Source: Pontibacter kalidii
GTDB lineage: Bacteria; Bacteroidota; Bacteroidia; Cytophagales; Hymenobacteraceae
Direction: 5' to 3'
Length of the DNA stretch: 64,000 bases
Assembly (NCBI RefSeq): GCF_026278245.1
Contig: NZ_CP111079.1
Span: 3,288,501 to 3,352,500 of the forward strand
The position numbers were made by a program, and so were the translations under genes. The stretch's first letter is position 1. Every line of letters begins with the position of its first letter. Under the pieces are notes generated by a model. The model was not told the origin of the DNA, searched no databases, and was given only the letters and a program-made list of their open reading frames with translations. Below, in pieces: positions 26,102 through 35,169 of this stretch.

Positions 26102-27064
26102 CTAGGCGATCTGCTCGGCCGGGTTAAGGATCTTCTCCTTGAAGAACTCGAGCGTGCGCTTCAGGCCCTCGGCCCGGTCTACCTGCGGCTCCCAGCCCAA
26201 CACCTGCTTGGCCAGCGAGATATCCGGCTGGCGCTTCTGCGGGTCGTCGGTGGGCAGCGGCTGGTACTCCACCTTCAGCTCCACCCCCGTCAGGCGGCAT
26301 ATCTCCTCAGCGAACTCGCGGATAGTGATCTCCGACGGGTTACCGACGTTCACTGGCAGGTGGTAATCGCTCAGCAGCAGGCGGTAAATGCCTTCCACCA
26401 GGTCGTCCACATAGCAGAAGGAGCGCGTCTGGCTGCCGTCGCCGAAGATGCTCAGCGGCTCGCCCCGCAGCGCCTGGCTCAGGAAGGCAGGCAGCACGCG
26501 GCCGTCGTCGAGGCGCATCCTTGGTCCGTAGGTGTTGAAGATGCGCACGATGCGCGTCTCCAGCCCATGATGCATGTGGTAGGCCATGGTCATGGCCTCC
26601 TGGAAGCGCTTGGCCTCGTCGTAGCAACCGCGCGGGCCCACCGGGTTCACGTTACCCCAGTAGTCCTCCTGCTGCGGGTGCACCAGCGGGTCGCCGTACA
26701 CCTCCGAGGTGGAGGCGATGAGCATGCGCGCTTTCTTGGCCTTGGCCAGGCCCAGTAGGTTGTGCGTGCCCAGAGAGCCTACCTTCAGCGTCTGGATCGG
26801 GATCTTGAGGTAGTCGATCGGGCTGGCCGGCGAGGCGAAGTGCAGGATATAGTCTAGGTGGCCCGGCACGTGTACGAACTTCGATACGTCGTGGTGGTAA
26901 AACTCAAAGTCCTCCAACTTGAACAGGTGCTCGATGTTTTCCAGGCTCCCCGTGATCAGGTTGTCCATCGCGATCACGTGGTAGCCCTCCCTGATGAACC
27001 TATCGCAGAGGTGGGAGCCGAGGAAGCCGGCTCCTCCGGTTATAAGTACTCTTTTCTTGGTCAT
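26102..27064 (-). CDS. uxs: UDP-glucuronate decarboxylase (UDP-xylose synthase)
   Basis: This enzyme converts UDP-glucuronate to UDP-xylose for cell-surface polysaccharides. The 320-residue SDR protein has the NAD motif GGAGFLGS (10-17), the STSEVYGDP segment with the catalytic Thr/Ser, and YDEAK with the Tyr-Lys pair, plus [10 protein letters not shown]. Its closest family is UXS1-like decarboxylases. Start is the ATG at 27064; an upstream in-frame start at 27154 would read into ugd. It lies 8 nt after ugd, which makes its substrate, so the two form one operon. The pair carries none of the AAGTATA words common elsewhere. Confidence 0.94.
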   Translation of the reverse strand: MTKKRVLITGGAGFLGSHLCDRFIREGYHVIAMDNLITGSLENIEHLFKLEDFEFYHHDVSKFVHVPGHLDYILHFASPASPIDYLKIPIQTLKVGSLGTHNLLGLAKAKKARMLIASTSEVYGDPLVHPQQEDYWGNVNPVGPRGCYDEAKRFQEAMTMAYHMHHGLETRIVRIFNTYGPRMRLDDGRVLPAFLSQALRGEPLSIFGDGSQTRSFCYVDDLVEGIYRLLLSDYHLPVNVGNPSEITIREFAEEICRLTGVELKVEYQPLPTDDPQKRQPDISLAKQVLGWEPQVDRAEGLKRTLEFFKEKILNPAEQIA

Positions 27065-27072
27065 TGCTCGGG

Positions 27073-28425
27073 TTAAACGGTTGGGTTTAGTTGGGGCACC
27101 TGCTGCTTCACGCCGATGCCGTAGTAGGTGAAGCCCTTCTCCCGCATCTCGCATGCGTCGTAGATGTTGCGGCCGTCAAAGACCACCTTCTCCTTCATCA
27201 GCTTGCTCACCACGTTAAAGTTAGGCGAGCGGAACTCGGGCCACTCGGTCACCAGCAGCAGCGCGTCGGCGTCGATGAGCGCCTCGTACTCGTCCTTGCC
27301 ATACTCGATCGAGTCGCCAAGGCTATGTTTTGCCTCCTGCATGGCCACCGGGTCGTAGGCCCGCACTTTGGCCCCCTGCTCCAGCAGCTTCTGGATGATC
27401 ACCAGCGAGGGCGCCTCGCGCATGTCGTCTGTCTTGGGCTTGAACGAGAGGCCCCATACGGCGAAGGTCTTGCCCGATAGCTCCCCCGCGAAGTGGCTGT
27501 GGATCTTGTTGTAGAGCACTGACTTCTGCCGCTCGTTCACTTCCTCCACGCTCTGCAGCACGCGCATCTGGTAGCCGTTCTCGGCGGCCGTGCGGATCAG
27601 CGCCTTCACGTCCTTGGGAAAGCAGCTGCCCCCGTAGCCGATGCCCGGGTAAATGAATTTGTTGCCGATGCGGGCGTCCGAGCCGATGCCCTTTCTGACC
27701 ATGTTCACGTCGGCCCCCATGATCTCGCACAGGTTGGCGATGTCGTTCATGAAACTGATCTTGGTGGCCAGCATGGCGTTGGCCGCGTACTTGGTCATCT
27801 CGGCCGAGGGTATGTCCATGAAGATGAGCGGGTGACCGTTCATCAAAAAGGGCTTGTAGAGCTTCTTCATCACCTTCTCGGCGCGCTCAGAGGCCACGCC
27901 CACCACGATGCGGTCGGGCTTGAGGAAGTCCTCGATGGCAGCGCCCTCCTTGAGAAACTCCGGGTTGGAGGCCACATCGAAGGGAACTTGCTCGCCGCGG
28001 GCCTCCAATTCCTCCTCGATGGCCTGGCGCACCTTCTGGGCTGTGCCCACCGGCACGGTGCTCTTGGTCACCACCACCAGGTAGTCGGTCATGTTACGGC
28101 CGATCTCGCGGGCCACCGCCAGCACGTACTTCAGGTCGGCCGAGCCGTCCTCACCCGGGGGCGTGCCCACGGCGATGAAGGCGGCCTCGCAGCCGCAGCC
28201 CTGGATCGAGGAGGCCAGGTCGGTGGAGAACGAGAGCCGCTCCTTCTGGGCGTTGCGCACCACCATCTCCTCCAGCCCTGGCTCGTAGATGGGCAGGATA
28301 CCCCGCTTCAGGTTCTCTATTTTCTTCTGGTCTATGTCAATGCAAGTCACATCAATGCCCACCTCGGCAAAGCACGTGCCCGTTACCAGGCCCACGTAAC
28401 CCGTGCCAACTACTGCTATTCTCAT
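27073..28425 (-). CDS. ugd: UDP-glucose 6-dehydrogenase
   Basis: This enzyme oxidises UDP-glucose twice to UDP-glucuronate. The 450-residue protein has the NAD-binding [10 protein letters not shown] (7-16), EPGLEEMV, the catalytic Cys268 in YGGSCFPKD with its nearby Lys, and a C-terminal Rossmann-like domain. It is the first gene of ugd-uxs; product flow to UDP-xylose is direct. The region is more GC-rich than its neighbours by eye. Confidence 0.96.
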   Translation of the reverse strand: MRIAVVGTGYVGLVTGTCFAEVGIDVTCIDIDQKKIENLKRGILPIYEPGLEEMVVRNAQKERLSFSTDLASSIQGCGCEAAFIAVGTPPGEDGSADLKYVLAVAREIGRNMTDYLVVVTKSTVPVGTAQKVRQAIEEELEARGEQVPFDVASNPEFLKEGAAIEDFLKPDRIVVGVASERAEKVMKKLYKPFLMNGHPLIFMDIPSAEMTKYAANAMLATKISFMNDIANLCEIMGADVNMVRKGIGSDARIGNKFIYPGIGYGGSCFPKDVKALIRTAAENGYQMRVLQSVEEVNERQKSVLYNKIHSHFAGELSGKTFAVWGLSFKPKTDDMREAPSLVIIQKLLEQGAKVRAYDPVAMQEAKHSLGDSIEYGKDEYEALIDADALLLVTEWPEFRSPNFNVVSKLMKEKVVFDGRNIYDACEMREKGFTYYGIGVKQQVPQLNPTV

Positions 28426-29169
28426 AGGTAAATGCTATAAAGGCTAAAAATTCGGTTAAGTACCGGAAGGACCCGTTACCGGAACCCTTGCGACACATTT
28501 TTTATGGTATAGTTATAAAATCAAGTCAAGGCACCACAGGCAGATGCGCCTGATGTTCTACTGTTCAGACAGCACCAGGTTCTGAGAACCGTGCAAGTTC
28601 AGAAATATCCCGGTTCAGCACAAATCATACAGCAAAAATGCTTGTTACACTCCGGCTGAGGGCAAGGCGGAAGGGAGCAGAACCGTACTCCGGGCGTTCG
28701 GAACGGATTATACTTTTCAGGTATCTCCTAAACCCCAACCTCTGCCCTGCAGCACGCGCTAGCCTTCCGCCAGAATTCAAACAATGAAACCCGGCTTGAG
28801 TCCGGAGTCCGCAACAACTTCAGCCCGCACAAGTTACGTGTTACAAAGTATAAATGTTCGCTCGTACACAGCCATTTATGGCATTCTGGCGGCTCAGCCA
28901 TTGCACATCTGCTTATAACTATATAATAATCAGAAGATAACACCCCTAAAAAGTTTTCACTGCCACGGGGGGCTGCATTAGCTGCAGAATTGGCTGGCCT
29001 TGCGGCTACCCAAAACAGGACCATGACCAAATTTATACTTTATTTATAGGGACTCCTCCCGCCCGCCACCTATCCCTGAAAATTGTTCCGAAGGCGTCTC
29101 TTTTTTGAGTTAAGAAACAACCCGCCTCCCGTTTAGAAGTATAGTTAAGTAACCATCACCCTAAAAGCT
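28426..29169. other. intergenic region between ugd and alpha/beta hydrolase
   Basis: In 740 bp I find no credible gene; the only longish ORF (28728-29030, minus) has no start context, domain or codon bias to support it. There are three AAGTATAA words. It must hold the divergent promoters of both neighbours. Confidence 0.5.
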
Positions 29170-30078
29170 ATGAAACCGGATTGGCTGGATAAGAAGGAGT
29201 ACCCCTTCGAGTCTAAATATATAGAGCTGGAAGCAGGCAGGATGCATTATATTGATGAGGGCGAGGGGCCTGTTATCGTGATGATACACGGCACCCCTTC
29301 GTGGTCGTTTATGTACCGCAACCTGATCAAGATACTGCGCAAGAACCACCGCTGCATTGCCCTGGACATGATAGGCTTTGGCCTGTCGGACAAGCCGAAG
29401 GACTGGAGCTACAAACCCCGCGCACATGCCATAAACTTCGTGCAACTGATGGAGCACCTGCAGCTTAAGGATATCACCTTACTGGTACACGACTTCGGGG
29501 CGCCTATCGGGCTGGCCTACGCCATCAGGTACACCGAGAATGTGCGTGGCGTTGTGATGCTTAACTCCTGGACCTGGTCCCTATCCAAGCACCAGGCCTT
29601 CACCAAGGCCAGTAAATACCTGGTGGGCCCACTGGGCAAGTTCCTCCATTCCAAGCTAAACGTTTCTACCAACACGCTTATACATGAGCTCTTCAAGGAT
29701 GAGGATGAGCTTCCGGAGTCGATAAAGAAACAATACATGAACGGCCTGGGCAACCCCGAGGAGCCGGTACGTAACCTTGCCTGTGCCCGCGAACTGGTGG
29801 GCGCCAGCAAGTGGTATGAAGAGCTGTGGAAAGAGCGGAAGAAGATTCAGGGCATCCCTACCCTCATACTTTGGGGCGAGCGGGATAAGCTGATAAAGAT
29901 AGAGGCGCTGCAGCGCTGGAGGAAATTCTTCCATGAGTGCTACGTGATTCCCTTTGAGGACGGTGGGCACTTTCTGCAGGAGGAGAATGCAGAGGAAATA
30001 GCTGGCTACGTCAGCAATTTTATAAAGGAAGAGCAGAAGAAACAAGAAGTGACAGACGAACAACCGATTAATACCTAA
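29170..30078 (+). CDS. Alpha/beta hydrolase, haloalkane-dehalogenase/epoxide-hydrolase-like
   Basis: The 302-residue cytosolic hydrolase has the oxyanion-hole motif HGTPSWSFMYR (about 40-50), nucleophile D108 in LVHDFGAPIG, acid D239 in GERDK, and H267 in DGGHFLQEE. An Asp nucleophile is shared by haloalkane dehalogenases and epoxide hydrolases, but the residue after it is Phe where dehalogenases have a halide-binding Trp, so dehalogenase activity is doubtful. The last 25 residues are Lys/Glu/Gln-rich. A small ORF follows after 5 nt. Confidence 0.88.
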   Translation: MKPDWLDKKEYPFESKYIELEAGRMHYIDEGEGPVIVMIHGTPSWSFMYRNLIKILRKNHRCIALDMIGFGLSDKPKDWSYKPRAHAINFVQLMEHLQLKDITLLVHDFGAPIGLAYAIRYTENVRGVVMLNSWTWSLSKHQAFTKASKYLVGPLGKFLHSKLNVSTNTLIHELFKDEDELPESIKKQYMNGLGNPEEPVRNLACARELVGASKWYEELWKERKKIQGIPTLILWGERDKLIKIEALQRWRKFFHECYVIPFEDGGHFLQEENAEEIAGYVSNFIKEEQKKQEVTDEQPINT

Positions 30079-30083
30079 TAAAA

Positions 30084-30362
30084 ATGAAAACAGACACCTC
30101 AAAAGATGAAGCAATTTTCCAAGCGCATGGCGCATCATCAGAACAGAAATCCCAATCACAAGATAAATTATATGCTATGAGAGTCCCGCAAAACACTAAT
30201 CAACCCCAGAACACCCACAAACAGGCGCCCTTAAATGAGTCGCACACCAACCTGATGCAATCGTGGCAGAACCTGCGTGGCCTGGACAGCAAACTGGCCC
30301 AAACCAAGTATAAAGACCTGGCCGAGGGACCTAAGCCCCCCAAAGGCCGCAGGAGGGCATGA
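30084..30362 (+). CDS. Small hydrophilic protein of unknown function
   Basis: The 92-residue product begins 5 nt after the alpha/beta hydrolase stop. It is rich in Gln, Asn, Ser and Lys, has no signal peptide or hydrophobic segment, and ends in a basic PKPPKGRRRA tail. It may be a disordered protein translated with the upstream gene. I recognise no family. A second start at about 30177 would give 62 residues. Evidence is spacing and an uninterrupted frame only. Confidence 0.45.
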   Translation: MKTDTSKDEAIFQAHGASSEQKSQSQDKLYAMRVPQNTNQPQNTHKQAPLNESHTNLMQSWQNLRGLDSKLAQTKYKDLAEGPKPPKGRRRA

Positions 30363-30410
30363 CACACGCCTCCCGCTTCCAAACACACGAGCTTACTACT
30401 TACTATATAA

Positions 30411-30448
30411 AACAGGCGCAGCTTTTTTAAACTGCGCCTGTTGCTTTT
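30411..30448. terminator. Hairpin terminator, twin of the one at 49.65 kb
   Basis: The stem AACAGGCGCAG / CTGCGCCTGTT (30411-30421 with 30432-30442) is followed by GCTTTTTA. It closes the hydrolase transcript and, on the other strand, the SprB-repeat gene. Apart from loop bases it matches 49652-49688. Confidence 0.8.
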
Positions 30449-33400
30449 TATAGTTTGACTACTTTAAGCGTTTTTACTTCTTTGTTTACTTCTAATGATA
30501 AGATGTAAACTCCAGGAGCCAGCTCAGGGTGATTGAATTCAAAAGTATACTCCTTCTCGTTTTCTCCATTTTTAAACTCGATCACATTATTTCGGCTGTA
30601 ATCTATCAACTGTAATTTTACTTTCTGCTTCTCCGAAAGATTAATGAAAGCACTAAAGTAGCCCGAAGTAGGATTAGGGTATAGTACAAACTTTTTAATG
30701 AGTTCCTCCTTATAACCAAGAGCATTTTTCACATCTGCAGTCTGGCCTTTAGGCAATACGGTTATAGTTTTATGAACCGCATCTGCACATTCTCCTAACC
30801 CTACTGTCATCTGTATGGTAAAAGTGCCAAGAGTATCAAAAACAACCTGTTTTATTGTTCCTGACACATTAGAGTTAACGAATTTAGCTTCATCCGGCAT
30901 TATCCATTCGGTTCTGGCAGGCGTTGGCTTCGAGACATCGATTACAAAAATTGTGTCTCCTGCGTTTGCAACTGAAGACATCAGAAAATCAGCTTTAAGC
31001 AAAGTGGTAGACACATCTACTTTGAACGCCTTCGTTACTGCACAGCCTGCTTCATTAATAACGGTTAGCTTATAATTCCCTGGTTGATCCAGCATAACAG
31101 AACTCTGGGTAGATGAAAATCCTTTATCTGAGACCCATTGATACCGAGAGCCAGGGTTTCCGGCATAAAACGTTACGGATTGCCCTTTGCACAGTACGGT
31201 GTCCTGAATACCCATGATTTTCAATTCTTCCGGGTTAGCCAACTCAAACTGCTGCTGAACGCTGCACCCCTTTCCATCCTCTGCCTTTATAAAATAAAGC
31301 CCTGCCTTTAAGCCACTAAAGGTGCCCAATGCCTGATAAGGTCCATTGTCTATACTATATTTATAGTTACCATCTCCTCCGTTAGCTTGTACCGTTATAC
31401 TACCATCAGTGCCTCCCATACAACTTATAGGGTTTGTTACCTGTAAATCGACAGTAAGAGGCATAGGCTGTGCAATAGTTCGTGTACTACTTACCGTACA
31501 GCCTTTCTCATCCTGTACATAGATAGTATAAGAACCCTGTTTCAAGCCATCAAAAATGTTGTTATCCTGAAAATCTACACCATTTATACTGTATTTCAGT
31601 TCCCCTATACCTCCCGTTGCTGATACCACTACTTTCCCATCTGCACCATTGTAGCAACTTACAGGTGATAGCTGGTACGAAATTTCAATTTTTTTTGGCT
31701 CTGCGAGGTTGTATACACCACTGCCCGTTACCCCCCTACTATCTGAAGCACTGATGTTGTAAGTTCCAGCCGCCAGGTTAGTAAAGACAGGGGTTGAAGT
31801 TGGGGCTCCTCCATTTATACTATATAAGTACGGGCCTACGCCGCCTTCAACAGTTGCCCGCAGAACTCCATCGTTTCCCCCGCTACAGCTTATATCCTGC
31901 TGCACCGTAACGGTCAGCCTCAACGATGATGGATCCTGGAGTATTACTAGCTGTTCCCATAAACAATCTTTTGCATCCTTTACGACAACTGTGTAGCGCC
32001 CCGCTGATAGATTTGCAAAAGTGTTTCCTGTTTGGTAAGCCCCGCCGTTCAGAGCATACGTATAAGGAGCGGTTCCCCCATTGCCCAGTACTGTCACTGC
32101 CCCGTCGCTGGCGCCATCATAGGAAGGTGTTTGCTGGTTAAAAGTAGCACCTAAAGCCTGGAAAGGCTGTGTCAGTGTAACATCAACCAACGCTTCACAT
32201 CCATTGGCATCCTTTGCACTGATCAGGTAATCGCCTGCAGCGAGATTGGCAAACAGGCCTGTTGTGTTGGCACCACCTACTCCAACTATTGCATACGTAT
32301 AAGCAGCTTGGCCACCAGTTGCTTTTACCTGTATCTGCCCGTCGTTACCTGCATAGCACGTAATAATTTGGGAACTTATAACCTCCAGCACAAGCCCCTG
32401 AGGCTGGCTTATAGTAACGGTTCCGCTACGCTCACAGCCGTTGTTATCTTTTACTCTGATGGTATACGTGCCAGCTGAAAATCCATTAAATATGTTAGAA
32501 GTCTGGTAAGTAGCCCCGTTGTTGACACTATACCTGTAAGGTTGGGTGCCACCGGTAGGGGTAACGGCTATGCTCCCATCGCTTCCGGAGTTACAGCTTA
32601 CATGCTGCACGGTAGAAGTAAACACCAGTTCAGCTGGCTCTGCAAGGGTCACTTTTATAGTGGCAGGGCAGCCGTTATCATCTGTTGCCGTTATAGTATA
32701 GGAGCCTGCGGCAAGCCCTTCAAATATCCCATCCACGTTTTCGACTGGGGAAGAACTGATTTTATACTTGACAACCCCTGTACCCTCCGAGGAAGACACC
32801 ACTATTCTACCGTCAGCACCACCAGCACAAGTTATGTTTCTTCGTTGGCTAACATCTTCTGTGAGGATGAGTTCGTTAGGCGCCCCAATCTCAAAAGGAG
32901 TAGTGGCAATACAACCATTGCCATCTTTAACGATAGCTGTATACTTACCTGCGGCTAAACCTGTGAAAGAAGGGGAAGGCTGGAGTTCACCTGAATTTAG
33001 AGCAAATTGGTATCCTGTGCCACTACCACCAGAAGCTGCAAGCGTAACAGCCCCGGTAGCCGAACCATAGCACGTTGCTTCTACGATAGCAGCTACAGTT
33101 ACTGCTACCGCACTTGGCTCATCTATGGTAACAGCATTGGTAACGGTGATAGCACAGCCGTTATCATCCCGAATGGTTACATCATATGTTCCTGTATTTA
33201 AGCCTGTAAACTTGTTGCCTGACTGAAATTTGCCGCCATCTAAAGAATACATGTATCCGCCAACACCGCCAGTAGCAGTGACCGTTACCGTTCCATCTGA
33301 GCCTCCGTTGCAGGTTACATCAGTTTTTAAAGCAGTAAAGTTTATCTTGGCAGGCTGGGTGATTGACGTATTTACAGAAGCAATATTCCCGTCACGGTCT

Positions 33401-35160
33401 TTAACAAAAACGGTATAGGCTTTGGCAGGCTTATTAAGAAACTTGCCTATTTCATTGCTGTCCGTAAAATTACTGTTCAGCGCAAAAACATAGCCTGAAG
33501 TACCACCATGGGCAGTAGCCATTATGCTTCCATCGCTATAACCGTTACAACTAACCGCGGTAATATTCGCAATAGTTACCGTTATAGGCTCAGGCTCAGT
33601 TATCGTAACTTCTTCGATATTGGAAGTGCAATTCTCACTCGTACGGACCTGTACCTGGTAAGTGCCCTTGGGTAAATCTGTAAAATTGTTTTCCCGTTGC
33701 CAAGCTCTCACACCGATGAGTTGGTATTCGTAAGCGACTTCCCCTTCATTTACTCCGCCTCCTCCCTGAGCTGTTACAAAAATTCCGCCATCACTACGGC
33801 CAAGGCCAGTGGTAGGTTTGACCGTAGCTGTGAATGTAATAGCATCGGGAATCTCAATTGTGAAGGCACCGGTACTACCATGCGAACAATTATTACTGTC
33901 TGTAGCCTCTATGTAATAACCACCTCCGCTACCTATACTAAAAGTGCCTGTGCTATTTTGGCCAACTATACTATTATCACTGCTTTTCTTTAAAGTATAA
34001 GTATAGCTGCCAGAACCACCAGATGCAGTTGAAGTAACTGTAGCAGGTTGGCCTATGCAGGTTGAGTTGGAAACAGCAGGAGATTTCGGGAAACTTATTG
34101 GAGCCGGAGCTTCGAGAATAGTTACAGTGTCCAGTATTTCACTACAGTTTCTGTCATAGCTTTCTATTGAAACCTGCCAATTGCCGGAAGAAAGATTAGG
34201 AACTGTAAACGAATCAGAAGTTGCAGTATAATTTATAACTTCTATCCCAGATAGATTCTCAAGCGTAACAATAAGATTATTTTCAGCTACATTATACGAT
34301 GTATCATCTGAACGCAGAAAGTTACTAAATGAAATTGAGCCATATTCTCCCGCACAGCGGGGATCTGTAGGAGTGATTGTTGCTTTTATGGGAATGGCCG
34401 GGTAGAAAGTGATTCCAGGAGATGTAACCTCAAGTGATTCACCATCCTTTTTTACTTTAAAGGTATAAGATTTATTATATTTAGAGCTACCTGGAATATC
34501 ATGCACCGAAACCTGGATAGAGGACACGCCACTTGCAGTTGTTCGGATTGCTGTATACCCACCTACAGCATCGCCCACATACCAGGTGTTGTTGCCGGTC
34601 CCGAAGTCATAGTAGTATGGAAGGGTTAATGTAATCTGCTCCGCTCCACAGACAAAGTTACTTTCTGTAGATACGTGTAATGGTTCTACTTCAAACTCCT
34701 GAAGAGCGAAAGTAAGCATACCTGCATCTACTCGTGTTGAAGACGGGTATCCATAATATTCTTCGTAGAACTCACAATAGAAATCCCAATATCTAGAAAA
34801 CATCCCATTACTGTTAAGAACGACACTTTCGCTGTAGGAGGTCGAACCGCTACCATCACAGGTAGATAAACCTGAGATCAAGTCTTTACGGAAGCCTCCA
34901 CTAAACGAAGCATTAATAGTTGAAGGACGTGCAGTAAATAGTGTTGTTCCTGTATAGGTGACAATACTAGTTTGAGGATCAAAACCAGGAGGATGTGTTG
35001 CAAAGGAGTAGGATTGGTTGCCTACTTCTAAGTCTATATTACCTTGCGATTGGTGGGGGCTTAATGATACATCATAGTCAAACCTATAAATCTTATCTTG
35101 TGCTGACAACTTTGCATTTGCACAAATAAAAAGAAGAATAAACAGTAAAATTCTCTTCAT
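30448..35160 (-). CDS. Giant SprB-repeat surface protein with T9SS type A sorting domain
   Basis: The 1570-residue protein has a signal peptide MKRILLFILLFICANAKLSAQ, a ~350-residue unique N-terminal region, then about eleven SprB-type repeats of roughly 80-90 residues. Each repeat starts like SCNGYSDGSIMATAHGG and continues with YxYSLN, an F-NL-G-Y motif and V-D-NGC. A non-repeat PKD-like segment (about 1290-1480) precedes a C-terminal T9SS sorting domain (FVLYPNPTSG ... GVYILSLEVN, last ~85 residues). Sec export followed by T9SS secretion to the surface is expected. SprB itself is a gliding adhesin; adhesion is the likely role here. It is the last gene of the minus-strand locus, 9 nt after the FnIII gene. 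Confidence 0.93.
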   Translation of the reverse strand: MKRILLFILLFICANAKLSAQDKIYRFDYDVSLSPHQSQGNIDLEVGNQSYSFATHPPGFDPQTSIVTYTGTTLFTARPSTINASFSGGFRKDLISGLSTCDGSGSTSYSESVVLNSNGMFSRYWDFYCEFYEEYYGYPSSTRVDAGMLTFALQEFEVEPLHVSTESNFVCGAEQITLTLPYYYDFGTGNNTWYVGDAVGGYTAIRTTASGVSSIQVSVHDIPGSSKYNKSYTFKVKKDGESLEVTSPGITFYPAIPIKATITPTDPRCAGEYGSISFSNFLRSDDTSYNVAENNLIVTLENLSGIEVINYTATSDSFTVPNLSSGNWQVSIESYDRNCSEILDTVTILEAPAPISFPKSPAVSNSTCIGQPATVTSTASGGSGSYTYTLKKSSDNSIVGQNSTGTFSIGSGGGYYIEATDSNNCSHGSTGAFTIEIPDAITFTATVKPTTGLGRSDGGIFVTAQGGGGVNEGEVAYEYQLIGVRAWQRENNFTDLPKGTYQVQVRTSENCTSNIEEVTITEPEPITVTIANITAVSCNGYSDGSIMATAHGGTSGYVFALNSNFTDSNEIGKFLNKPAKAYTVFVKDRDGNIASVNTSITQPAKINFTALKTDVTCNGGSDGTVTVTATGGVGGYMYSLDGGKFQSGNKFTGLNTGTYDVTIRDDNGCAITVTNAVTIDEPSAVAVTVAAIVEATCYGSATGAVTLAASGGSGTGYQFALNSGELQPSPSFTGLAAGKYTAIVKDGNGCIATTPFEIGAPNELILTEDVSQRRNITCAGGADGRIVVSSSEGTGVVKYKISSSPVENVDGIFEGLAAGSYTITATDDNGCPATIKVTLAEPAELVFTSTVQHVSCNSGSDGSIAVTPTGGTQPYRYSVNNGATYQTSNIFNGFSAGTYTIRVKDNNGCERSGTVTISQPQGLVLEVISSQIITCYAGNDGQIQVKATGGQAAYTYAIVGVGGANTTGLFANLAAGDYLISAKDANGCEALVDVTLTQPFQALGATFNQQTPSYDGASDGAVTVLGNGGTAPYTYALNGGAYQTGNTFANLSAGRYTVVVKDAKDCLWEQLVILQDPSSLRLTVTVQQDISCSGGNDGVLRATVEGGVGPYLYSINGGAPTSTPVFTNLAAGTYNISASDSRGVTGSGVYNLAEPKKIEISYQLSPVSCYNGADGKVVVSATGGIGELKYSINGVDFQDNNIFDGLKQGSYTIYVQDEKGCTVSSTRTIAQPMPLTVDLQVTNPISCMGGTDGSITVQANGGDGNYKYSIDNGPYQALGTFSGLKAGLYFIKAEDGKGCSVQQQFELANPEELKIMGIQDTVLCKGQSVTFYAGNPGSRYQWVSDKGFSSTQSSVMLDQPGNYKLTVINEAGCAVTKAFKVDVSTTLLKADFLMSSVANAGDTIFVIDVSKPTPARTEWIMPDEAKFVNSNVSGTIKQVVFDTLGTFTIQMTVGLGECADAVHKTITVLPKGQTADVKNALGYKEELIKKFVLYPNPTSGYFSAFINLSEKQKVKLQLIDYSRNNVIEFKNGENEKEYTFEFNHPELAPGVYILSLEVNKEVKTLKVVKL

Positions 35161-35169
35161 AAGCCTGTT

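Noticed and set aside
28728..29030. 100-residue minus ORF in the ugd upstream region
   Set aside because: No start context, codon bias or recognisable motif.
29170..30078. Haloalkane dehalogenase call
   Set aside because: The halide-binding Trp next to the Asp nucleophile is Phe, so only the wider alpha/beta hydrolase family is supported.
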